Shown in pieces: positions 7,127 to 13,947 of a stretch of 15,137 nt of DNA. The notes beneath the pieces are model-generated. The model did no database searches, was not told where the DNA came from, and was given only the letters and a program-made list of their open reading frames with translations. Each line of letters starts with the position of its first letter. Position 1 is the stretch's first letter. The position numbers were made by a program, and so were the translations under genes. The stretch covers positions 1 to 15,137 of the forward strand of contig CAIKQM010000641.1 in NCBI GenBank assembly GCA_903829565.1. Direction: 5' to 3'. The stretch comes from an uncultured Planctomycetota bacterium (GTDB lineage: Bacteria; Planctomycetota; UBA1135; GCA-002686595).

Positions 7127-8891
7127 CCACCGCTTCGCCGCTCTTGTTATCTGCGGTCAGCTGTACCGTGGCGTCCTTCGCCACGTCCACGCTGACTTCG
7201 CCCAGCACCACTTCGTTGTAGGTGTGCCAGCCCTCACCCGTGCCCGCGACCGTGTAGTTGGCAATGCTCTGTCCATCCAATCGGACATGCATGCGGCTGC
7301 CAGCAGACGCATGCGCACACGCCAAGCGCGCGCGCAACTGCCAAGTGCCAGGCTCTAGAACCACAGGCCAACTCGCACTGTCCTTGGGGTCGAGCCAATA
7401 GCCGAGATTGCTGCCGCCGGCGTGCTGTTCGACGCGCAGCAGCTTGCCCTCAATGGCGGCCTCGGTCGCCAGCAGCGTCAGTTGCCCGTCTTTGGCGCGG
7501 AAGCGCAACTTGACGACCTGCGGCACATCTTCCAGGTCCACACGCACCACGGTGCGCAACCCGTCCGGCTTGAGCTCCATGGGCAAGATCACGATGCCTT
7601 CATCAGCGCGCGAACCAAACGCACAGTCACCGCCACCCGCACCACCAAGCAGCTCGCTGCCGCGGATCTTGGTCGTGAGTCCAGGCAGGACGATCGTCTG
7701 CCCCGCACGCGCATCGTTTAGGAACAGGTACAGCGTGGCGCCACGCTGCGTGACGCGGCCGAACTCGAGCTTGCCGGAAAACGGCGACGCTTGGGTGCCG
7801 TAGATCGCCTCTGAGTGACGCGCAATCCAAGCACCCGCAGCACGCAAGGGCTCGGCAGCTTCGGTAGGAATGGTGCCTTGCGGTGTAGGCCCCACATTCA
7901 GCAGCAGATTGCCGCCTTTGGAAGCACATTCGACCAGCAAGTCCACGATCTGACGCGGCGTCGACCACTCGGTCACATCACTGCGCCAGCCCCAGGTCCA
8001 CTTGCCCGGGATCTTCATCATCGAATAGCACGTCTCCCAGTCGACACCCGGGCCAAAGCCGTTCTCAGGGATCTCCTGCTCGGGCGTGCCGCAATCACCG
8101 CGGAAATCACCCTGAGCCGTGCGCCCATCCATGCCGGTGAAACCCTTGTCTACCCGGTTGTTGACAATAATGTGCGGTGATAAAGATCGCACATAATCAT
8201 CAACTTGCACGCCCATGGCATGCGTGTAGCACGCATCCCAGCCGCCATCGAACCACAGGTAGTCCGGCTTGGCCTTTGTCAAAAGCTCTTGCAGCTGCGG
8301 CAGCATGTAGCTTTCTACATAGCGCGTCATGTTGGTCTCACCGCTGGCGTAGTCATTGAACTTGGGCCGTGCACCGTAGTCCGGGTGACGCCAATCAAGA
8401 ATCGAGTAGTAGGCTCCGAACTTCAGCCCGCGCTGGCGCAAAGCCTCGGCCAGTGGTGTCACCACATCGCGCTTGTACGGTGTGGCGCCCACATCCCAAT
8501 CCTCGACTCGCGCACTGTCCCACAAGCAGAAGCCGTCATGGTGCTTGGTCGTCATGACGACATAGCGCGCACCTGCGTCATGGAACAACTGCGCCCAGGC
8601 CTTGGGGTCGTACTGGTCCGGCTGGAAGCGCGGCACCAGTTCCTTGTAGCGACTGGTCGGGATGTTGCCGAAGTTCTGGATCCACTCACCACAGTCGTTC
8701 ACGCGCTGGCCGTCCCATTGACCTCCCGCCGTCGTGTAGAGCCCCCAGTGCAGGAAGATCCCGAAGCGTGCTTCGCGGAACCACGCCATGCGTGCGGCGC
8801 GCTGGGCGTCGGTCTCGCGTGCGCCGGTTTCCTTGACAGGCGCCTGGAGCGCCGGAACAGCCGCTAGCAACAGAGTCAGGACCGTGAGCAT
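6963..8891 (-). CDS. Secreted alpha-L-fucosidase (GH29) with C-terminal carbohydrate-binding-like module
   Basis: The product has 642 residues and removes terminal alpha-L-fucose from glycans outside the cytoplasm. Residues 1-17 are a Sec signal peptide (MLTVLTLLLAAVPALQA). GH29 landmarks are FGIFLHWGLYT (43-53), TTKHHDGFCLWDS (114-126) in the substrate pocket, and the nucleophile Asp215 in YLWFDGGWD. TPEQEIP, WETC and LLLNVGPTPQG further on are also typical. After the catalytic domain there is a beta-rich module (about 450-590) with EPGTWQLRARLA and VNVERLVWV, resembling binding modules often appended in Planctomycetota enzymes. The ATG at 8891 has a good Shine-Dalgarno 7 bases upstream. An in-frame GTG further upstream (9056) would place non-family sequence before the signal peptide and overlap the divergent gene. 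The recognisable domain ends near 7090; the last approximately 40-45 codons are antisense to the exporter gene and look like a run-on tail. Confidence 0.94.
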   Translation of the reverse strand: MLTVLTLLLAAVPALQAPVKETGARETDAQRAARMAWFREARFGIFLHWGLYTTAGGQWDGQRVNDCGEWIQNFGNIPTSRYKELVPRFQPDQYDPKAWAQLFHDAGARYVVMTTKHHDGFCLWDSARVEDWDVGATPYKRDVVTPLAEALRQRGLKFGAYYSILDWRHPDYGARPKFNDYASGETNMTRYVESYMLPQLQELLTKAKPDYLWFDGGWDACYTHAMGVQVDDYVRSLSPHIIVNNRVDKGFTGMDGRTAQGDFRGDCGTPEQEIPENGFGPGVDWETCYSMMKIPGKWTWGWRSDVTEWSTPRQIVDLLVECASKGGNLLLNVGPTPQGTIPTEAAEPLRAAGAWIARHSEAIYGTQASPFSGKLEFGRVTQRGATLYLFLNDARAGQTIVLPGLTTKIRGSELLGGAGGGDCAFGSRADEGIVILPMELKPDGLRTVVRVDLEDVPQVVKLRFRAKDGQLTLLATEAAIEGKLLRVEQHAGGSNLGYWLDPKDSASWPVVLEPGTWQLRARLACAHASAGSRMHVRLDGQSIANYTVAGTGEGWHTYNEVVLGEVSVDVAKDATVQLTADNKSGEAVVNVERLVWVKRESRAAQARWCPPWCWRPASHLPTRWPSRTCGMPSPRPRPHHGS

Positions 8892-9012
8892 GGTTGTTTC
8901 CTCGTCCCCTATCGTGGCTTCATGGACGGATCGTGCAAGGGCGAGTACCCTGTCTGGCTCGAAAGGTGCCCGCGCAAAGCCTCCGGAGGGCTGTGCATCG
9001 GGCAGCACCAGC
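8892..9012. promoter_or_regulatory. Divergent intergenic region between fucosidase and E1 genes
   Basis: These 121 bases must hold the fucosidase promoter and, if the E1 starts at 9013, the E1 promoter too. A perfect 10-base palindrome CCTCCGGAGG lies at 8980-8989; it could be an operator or chance. It contains GGAGG, but the spacing to GTG 9013 is 23 bases, too far for a normal Shine-Dalgarno. No -35/-10 pair with good spacing and sequence was found on either strand. Confidence 0.35.
8899..8903 (-). promoter_or_regulatory. Shine-Dalgarno site of the fucosidase gene
   Basis: On the minus strand GAGGA is followed by 7 bases and then the ATG at 8891. This fixes the fucosidase start in front of its signal peptide. 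Confidence 0.7.
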
Positions 9013-11256
9013 GTGACTACGAACCGCGTCGCCGTTGTCGAACGCAACCTCGACAACTACCTCGACTCCGCGGCACCCGCCGCACACCTGCTTGGCCCCG
9101 ATGAACCGCTGCGCGCAGGTTCTGGACTGACCGCACGCAAAGCGCGCGAGCTGTTCGAGGACATGCTCGCTTCGCGCGCTCTGGATGTGGCTGCGCGCGA
9201 GCTCAAGCGCACTGGCCGCAGCTTCTACACCATCGGCAGCGCGGGTCACGAGTACAACGCCATCGTGGGAGCGCTGACGCGCACCAATGACCCGGCGTTC
9301 TTGCACTACCGCAGCGGAGCGTTGGTGCAGGCACGCGCGCGCCAGATGGCCGGAGCCACGCCGGTCTTCGACACGCTCTTGTCGTTGTGCGCATCGAGCG
9401 ATGACCCGATCTCCCGTGGCCGCCACAAGGTCTGGGGCAGCAAGCCGCTCTGGATCCCGCCTCAGACCTCGACCATCGCTTCGCACCTGCCCAAGGCGGT
9501 GGGCTTGGCCTTTGCGTTGTCGCGTGGACGCCGCACCGGTGTAGAGACTGGCCTGCCCAAGGACGCGGTGGTCGTGTGCAGCTTTGGTGATGCCAGCGCG
9601 AACCACGCCACTGCGCAAGCCGCGTTCAATGCGGCGCGCTATGTGCACAAGCGCGGCAATCCGTTGCCGGTGGTGTTCTTGTGCGAAGACAACGGCATCG
9701 GCATCTCCGTCGACACGCCGCGTGGTTGGATCGAGGAGTGCTACTCGTCGCAAACGCACCTCGATTACACGCTGGCGCAAGGCACACTCGACGAAGTCTG
9801 GGATGCGTGCTCTGCTGCGATCGAGCGCTGCCGCGCCACCAAAGTCCCGGCCTTCTTGCACTTGAAGACGGTGCGCTTGTGGGGCCACGCCGGCAGCGAT
9901 GTAGAGACCACCTACCGCAGCAACGACGAGATCGAGGCCATTGAGGCCAGCGATCCGTTGCTGGGTGCTGCTCGCCATTTGATTGCCACGGGTGCCGCGA
10001 CGCCCGCGCAACTCAAGAGCATCGTGACGCACACGCGCGCACGCGTGATGGCGGGCGCCGAGGAAGCCGCACGGCGCCCGAAGCTGTCTACGCGTGCGGA
10101 AGTCATGGAGACGCTGGCACCCTATGACGAGTTCGCCATTCGCACTCGTTCTACACAGGGTCTCAAGCCCGAAGCACGCGCGGAGCTCTTCGGCGGACAG
10201 CTGCCGGAGACTCAGAAGAGTGTCGCGCGGCGCACCATGAGCGCGCAGATCAACGCCGCTCTGCACGATCTGTTCTTGCAGTACCCGCACACGCTGCTGT
10301 TTGGCGAAGACAGCGCCAAGAAGGGTGGCGTGTATGGCGTGACGCAAGGCTTGCAGAAGCGCTTCGGCATCACGCGCGTGTTCGACACCTTGCTGGACGA
10401 GACGACGATCCTGGGCATCGCACAAGGTGCTGCGCATGTGGGCTTCCTGCCCATGCCAGAGATCCAGTATCTCGCGTACATCCACAATGCGCTCGATCAA
10501 CTGCGCGGCGAGGCGTGCTCGCTGCAGTTCTTCTCTTCGGGGCAGTACCAGAACCCGATGGTCGTGCGCATCCAAGGTCTGGCGTACCAGAAGGGCTTCG
10601 GCGGGCACTTCCACAACGACAACTCGTTGGGAGCGTTGCGTGACATCCCTGGCCTCATGTTGGCAGTCCCTTCGCGCGGCGATGATGCTGCACGCATCTT
10701 GCGCGGTGCTGTCGCCACGGCGGAGGCCTGCGGGCGTGTGGTGTGCGTGCTGGAGCCGATTGCGCTCTATCACGAGAAGGACCTGTACGCCGATGGGGAC
10801 AATGGCTGGCTGTGCGACTACCCTGCACCGTCAGGCAAACTTGACGATGCGCTGTTGCCGGGTGATGTGGGTGTGCACCATCCCGAAGCCACGGATGTGT
10901 TGGTGGTGACCTACGGCAACGGAGTGCGCCTGTCTCTGCGCGCGGCCAAGCGCTTGGAGGCCGAACTAGGCAAACGCGCGCGCGTCGTCGACTTGCGTTG
11001 GTTGGCACCGCTGCGCTGCGATGCCTTGGACGCCCATGCCCGCGCCTGTGGTCGCGTGTTGGTGGTCGACGAAGCTCGCGCCACGGCCGGCGGCATCGCC
11101 GACGCAGTCATCGCGCACTTTGCCGAACATGATTTCCAAGGTCCGCTCAAGAGCGCACGCTCGGCGGACACGTATGTTCCGCTGGGCAACGCCACCGCTT
11201 GCGTGCTGTTGGGAGAAGACGAGATCCTGGCCTCGATGAAGGAGATCCTCGCGTGA
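9013..11256 (+). CDS. Fused alpha/beta 2-oxoacid dehydrogenase E1 component (thiamine diphosphate-dependent)
   Basis: E1 decarboxylates a 2-oxoacid on thiamine diphosphate and passes the acyl group to a lipoyl domain. Here E1-alpha (about 25-370) and E1-beta (about 395-747) are one chain. Alpha landmarks are ELFEDMLASRALD, the LPKAVGLAFAL stretch, the cofactor motif starting FGDAS (GD at 192-193) and ending CEDN (224-227), and RLWGHAGSD. The motif has GDA where GDG is usual and DN where NN is usual. Beta landmarks are GEDSAKKGGVYGVTQGL, FDTLLDETTILGIAQG, and VVDLRWLAPL near the end. The sequence resembles branched-chain oxoacid E1 more than PDH AceE, but the substrate is not certain. The start is uncertain: GTG 9013 is chosen because conserved sequence begins soon after. 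ATG 8890, with AGGA 8 bases upstream, would add 41 low-complexity residues and overlap the fucosidase start. No E2 or E3 gene is nearby. The stop overlaps the acyltransferase start. Confidence 0.88.
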   Translation: MTTNRVAVVERNLDNYLDSAAPAAHLLGPDEPLRAGSGLTARKARELFEDMLASRALDVAARELKRTGRSFYTIGSAGHEYNAIVGALTRTNDPAFLHYRSGALVQARARQMAGATPVFDTLLSLCASSDDPISRGRHKVWGSKPLWIPPQTSTIASHLPKAVGLAFALSRGRRTGVETGLPKDAVVVCSFGDASANHATAQAAFNAARYVHKRGNPLPVVFLCEDNGIGISVDTPRGWIEECYSSQTHLDYTLAQGTLDEVWDACSAAIERCRATKVPAFLHLKTVRLWGHAGSDVETTYRSNDEIEAIEASDPLLGAARHLIATGAATPAQLKSIVTHTRARVMAGAEEAARRPKLSTRAEVMETLAPYDEFAIRTRSTQGLKPEARAELFGGQLPETQKSVARRTMSAQINAALHDLFLQYPHTLLFGEDSAKKGGVYGVTQGLQKRFGITRVFDTLLDETTILGIAQGAAHVGFLPMPEIQYLAYIHNALDQLRGEACSLQFFSSGQYQNPMVVRIQGLAYQKGFGGHFHNDNSLGALRDIPGLMLAVPSRGDDAARILRGAVATAEACGRVVCVLEPIALYHEKDLYADGDNGWLCDYPAPSGKLDDALLPGDVGVHHPEATDVLVVTYGNGVRLSLRAAKRLEAELGKRARVVDLRWLAPLRCDALDAHARACGRVLVVDEARATAGGIADAVIAHFAEHDFQGPLKSARSADTYVPLGNATACVLLGEDEILASMKEILA
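11239..11256 (+). promoter_or_regulatory. Shine-Dalgarno and stop-start overlap coupling E1 to acyltransferase
   Basis: AAGGAG (11239-11244) stands 8 bases before GTG 11253, inside the last codons of E1. The sequence GTGA holds both the acyltransferase GTG (11253-11255) and the E1 TGA (11254-11256). This arrangement indicates translational coupling and probably balanced amounts of the two proteins. Confidence 0.8.
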
Positions 11257-12254
11257 GCCGCATTGCCATCCTCTGCCCCGGACGCGGCAGCTATGCCGAG
11301 AAGCAACTCAAGTCGCTCGATGCCAACGACTCGCGCGTGCAAGCGGCCGAGCGCGTGCGCGCCGAGTTCGGACTCACGCCGTTGCTGGAGCTGGATCAAG
11401 CAGCGAAGTTCGATCGCAGCTTGCACTTGGCGCCCGAGAATGTGTCACCGCTGATCTGGTTGGTGTCCGTGCTCGACTCTGCCAGCGCCTGCGCTGAACA
11501 CGAATGCGTGGGCGTCGCAGGGAACTCGCTCGGTTGGTACACCGCTTTGACGGTGGGTGGTGTGTTGAGCTTTGAAGACGGCTTCCGCGTGGTGCAGACC
11601 ATGTCGCTCCTGCAGAAGGAAGTCTGTGCGCAGACCGGCGGAGGCCAGTTGCTGTACCCGCTGGTGGATGACGAGTGGCGCCTCGATCCGGAGCGCGCGC
11701 AGTCGGTGCACCGCGCGCTGGAAACCAGCCAAGGCGAAGCCATGCCCTCGATTCATCTCGGCGGGCTGGCGGTGCTGGCTGGTTCGGATGCGGGTTTGGC
11801 CCACCTCAAGCAAACTCTGCCCAAGGTCAAGCTGGGTTCGAACCAGTATCCGCTGCAACTCGAACAACATGGCCCCTACCACACGCGTTTGGTGCGGCGC
11901 GTTTCGGACTTGGCCTTCGAGCGCCTCGCGTCCATCGAGTTCCGTACACCCGACCTGACACTGATTGATGGCCGTGGTGTGGTCCACACGCCCTGGTCGT
12001 GTGATCTGCAGGCGTTGCGCGCCTACACCTTTGGAGCGCAGGTGTACGAGCCCTACGACTTCGGTCTGTCTGTCAAGGTTGCTTTACGCGAACTGGCACC
12101 GGACCAGCTGTGGTGCCCCGGACCGGGCAACACCTTGGGTGGAACCGTGGGCCAAATTGTGGCCCTCGAAGGCTGGCGTGGGGTGCACTCGAAGACCGAG
12201 TTCACAACCCTGCAAGAAGGCCCCGCCCCGCTCTTGGTCTCGATGCGGCGCTGA
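11253..12254 (+). CDS. FabD-like acyltransferase lacking the carboxylate-binding Arg
   Basis: The 333-residue product has the malonyl-CoA:ACP transacylase fold. The N-terminal oxyanion motif CPGRGS (8-13) corresponds to FPGQGS. The nucleophile elbow is GNSLG with Ser92, and the catalytic His210 lies in GPYHT. The terminal GPGNTLGG motif corresponds to the GPGxxLxG of FabD. The segment GVLSFEDGFRVVQTMSLLQKE aligns without gaps to E. coli FabD, and the Arg117 that binds the malonyl carboxylate is Met117 here. In known acyltransferases loss of this Arg goes with non-carboxylated acyl substrates, such as acetyl or longer acyl groups, or with hydrolase activity. So I infer an acyl- rather than malonyltransferase and do not assign fabD. 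It is translationally coupled to the E1 gene, suggesting that the two act on the same acyl group. The GTG start is well supported by its Shine-Dalgarno. The family alignment is by eye. Confidence 0.87.
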   Translation: MSRIAILCPGRGSYAEKQLKSLDANDSRVQAAERVRAEFGLTPLLELDQAAKFDRSLHLAPENVSPLIWLVSVLDSASACAEHECVGVAGNSLGWYTALTVGGVLSFEDGFRVVQTMSLLQKEVCAQTGGGQLLYPLVDDEWRLDPERAQSVHRALETSQGEAMPSIHLGGLAVLAGSDAGLAHLKQTLPKVKLGSNQYPLQLEQHGPYHTRLVRRVSDLAFERLASIEFRTPDLTLIDGRGVVHTPWSCDLQALRAYTFGAQVYEPYDFGLSVKVALRELAPDQLWCPGPGNTLGGTVGQIVALEGWRGVHSKTEFTTLQEGPAPLLVSMRR

Positions 12255-12276
12255 CTACAGGCGCCCTGACTACAGG
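12251..12276. repeat. 15-base tandem duplication with two stop codons for each convergent gene
   Basis: The 11-mer CTGACTACAGG occurs at 12251-12261 and 12266-12276, a period of 15. Because 15 is a multiple of three, both copies hold an in-frame TGA for the plus-strand acyltransferase (12252, 12267). Both also hold an in-frame TAG for the minus-strand kinase (12270-12272, 12255-12257). The genes are 15 bases apart and each has a spare stop. Confidence 0.85.
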
Positions 12277-13841
12277 ATCTGGACGCTGGCACCACGGGAC
12301 GCGCGCGCAACCAGCACACTTGCCTCGGGCAAGTCACGCGCGACTTGCCAATCCCGGCGCAGTCCCTCCGCGACGCTGTGTGCCTGAGCCTCCGTGGTCA
12401 GGGCCACCATGCAACCGCCAAAGCCCGCGCCGGTCAGGCGCGCGCCCACAGCACCCTGCGCACGCGCCAGCTCGACCAGTTCGTCGAGCTCTGGACACGA
12501 GACCTCATAGTCATCGCGCAACGACGCATGCGACGCATCCATCAAGGCGCCGAAGGCGCGCGCATCACCTTGAGCCATCGCTTGCACGGCACGATCTACA
12601 CGCTGTGCCTCGGTCAGCACATGCCGGCTGCGCTTGGCCAACAGCGCCGGCAGGCGCGTCTCTGCCAGGCGAACTAGGTCCTCGCTAGTGCGCGCACGCA
12701 ACAAGCCTTTCCAACCATCCGCCACATCCAGACCGCACACACCGCACAAGCGTTGCAAGGCTTCTGCGCATTCGCGCACACGCGTGTTGTACGCCTCCTT
12801 GGCGCGCCCGGCTTTGTGCGCACTGACGCCACTGTGCGCGACCACGAAACGCCACTCACTAGGCAACGGGGCCGCCTCCAAACGCAAGGGCGCAAAGCCG
12901 ATCTTGACGGCATGATCCAAGCGTCCGCCGAGGCAAATGGCTTGGTCCATGCCACCACTCGACACGCCCACATACCGTTCGGCTTGTGCGCACAGCTCCA
13001 TCAACTCGAGTCGCGGCACCGTAGCTTGCTGTGCAGCCAGCAACGCCAGCGTGACGCCCACGACCAAGGCGCTCGACGAGCTCAGCCCGGCCGCCTCGGG
13101 CACATCCCCCGCCACGCACAGATCCGCGCCCAGGTACGGCTCTGTCGTGCGTTGAGCAACCAATTGAGCTGCCGCTTGCAGGTAGTTGCCCCAACCGCCT
13201 GCTGCCGTCAAGGGAATTTGACGCGCCATGACAAACTCATGCGTGGTGTAGCGCGCATCCACATTCGCCACACGCACACGACCATCCGTGCGCGCCCGGA
13301 CCAAGATCGTGACCGCACGATCGAGGGCCATCGGCAACACGCTCAAACCGTTGTAGTCGATGTGCTCGCCAATCAAATTGACGCGACCCGGCGCCACGAC
13401 CACATGCGTAGGCTTCGTTTGGAACGCAGCCTCAAAGCAACGCTGCACGGATTCGACGCCGACCGTCGTACGCACCACCTGCGCATTCGCGCGCTGCTCC
13501 CACTCGCTCAAGGTCTGAGCGGCTTCCAAACGGTCTTCTACATTGCCGTGATGCAAGATCGACAAGGCCTGCAGCGCACTGCGCAGCTCCGGCTCGACAT
13601 CCAAGGCCTCACACCACTCGCGCATCAGCTCTACGCTGGCTTCGCGCTTGCCTTGTTCGATCAAGATCAACAAGGTCGCCGACACACGCACATGCAGAGC
13701 CAACATGCGGAAAGACATCCCGCGCGCCAGCCGTACAGCTCGCAGCTCTTCGAGCAACCGCTGGCGCAACGGAGAAGCCTTGACCGGCTGCTTCGCTGGC
13801 TTGTTGGGGCTGGCACCCGCACCGCTGTAGCGCTCGCGCAT
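12270..13841 (-). CDS. galK: Galactokinase-family GHMP kinase with N-terminal XRE-type helix-turn-helix domain
   Basis: The product has 523 residues, against about 380-400 for ordinary GalK. Residues about 25-85 read as a Cro/CI-type DNA-binding domain: LEELRAVRLARGMSF, ALHVRVSATLLILIEQGKR, then LMREWCEALDVEPE. A linker of about 60 residues leads to a complete GHMP kinase. The galactokinase signature APGRVNLIGEHIDYNG begins at 150 and includes catalytic Arg153. The ATP motif PEAAGLSSSSA is at 248-258, the catalytic base Asp299 is in SSGGMDQ, and GARLTGAGFGGCM lies near the C-terminus. The reaction would be ATP-dependent phosphorylation of galactose at C1. HIDYNGLSVLPMA is closer to eukaryotic GALK2 (GalNAc kinase) than to the common HTDYNGG, so GalNAc is a possible substrate. 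ATG 13841 is chosen because a start at 13907 would lie inside the terminator stem. The frame is unbroken across the fusion. The name galK is by similarity; regulation by self-binding is inference. Confidence 0.88.
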   Translation of the reverse strand: MRERYSGAGASPNKPAKQPVKASPLRQRLLEELRAVRLARGMSFRMLALHVRVSATLLILIEQGKREASVELMREWCEALDVEPELRSALQALSILHHGNVEDRLEAAQTLSEWEQRANAQVVRTTVGVESVQRCFEAAFQTKPTHVVVAPGRVNLIGEHIDYNGLSVLPMALDRAVTILVRARTDGRVRVANVDARYTTHEFVMARQIPLTAAGGWGNYLQAAAQLVAQRTTEPYLGADLCVAGDVPEAAGLSSSSALVVGVTLALLAAQQATVPRLELMELCAQAERYVGVSSGGMDQAICLGGRLDHAVKIGFAPLRLEAAPLPSEWRFVVAHSGVSAHKAGRAKEAYNTRVRECAEALQRLCGVCGLDVADGWKGLLRARTSEDLVRLAETRLPALLAKRSRHVLTEAQRVDRAVQAMAQGDARAFGALMDASHASLRDDYEVSCPELDELVELARAQGAVGARLTGAGFGGCMVALTTEAQAHSVAEGLRRDWQVARDLPEASVLVARASRGASVQIL

Positions 13842-13868
13842 GGCGCGCCCAGCGTACCGTGCGCCCGC

Positions 13869-13908
13869 TAAGAAAGAAGGTGGCGGTGTCTCCCCAGACA
13901 CCGCCACC
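13869..13908 (-). terminator. Intrinsic terminator after the multicopper oxidase gene
   Basis: A perfect 13-base inverted repeat (13879-13891 and 13896-13908) with a 4-base loop is followed on the minus strand by a T-rich tail, TTCTTTCTTA. It lies 39 bases after the oxidase stop and only 37 bases before the kinase ATG. The plus-strand side has no T-tract, so it works toward the kinase. It should separate the oxidase from the kinase, or act as an attenuator if transcription reads on. Confidence 0.88.
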
Positions 13909-13947
13909 TAACTACCATCGAGACTGACTCAACGACAGCAGACTCAC

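Noticed and set aside
8908..8938. TTGCAC with ACGATA or GATAGG as a fucosidase promoter
   Set aside because: The -10 match is poor at the 17-base spacing and the better hexamer is at 19; not enough to annotate.
8920..10773. Open minus-strand frame of about 617 codons antisense to the E1 gene
   Set aside because: Arg-rich shadow translation with no domain; the opposite strand carries all E1 motifs.
12753..13871. Plus-strand open frame of 372 codons across the kinase gene
   Set aside because: Antisense to a kinase with every GHMP motif intact; no motifs of its own.
13842..13907. Longer kinase start at 13907
   Set aside because: It would begin inside the terminator stem and adds sequence encoded by the hairpin; ATG 13841 is cleaner.
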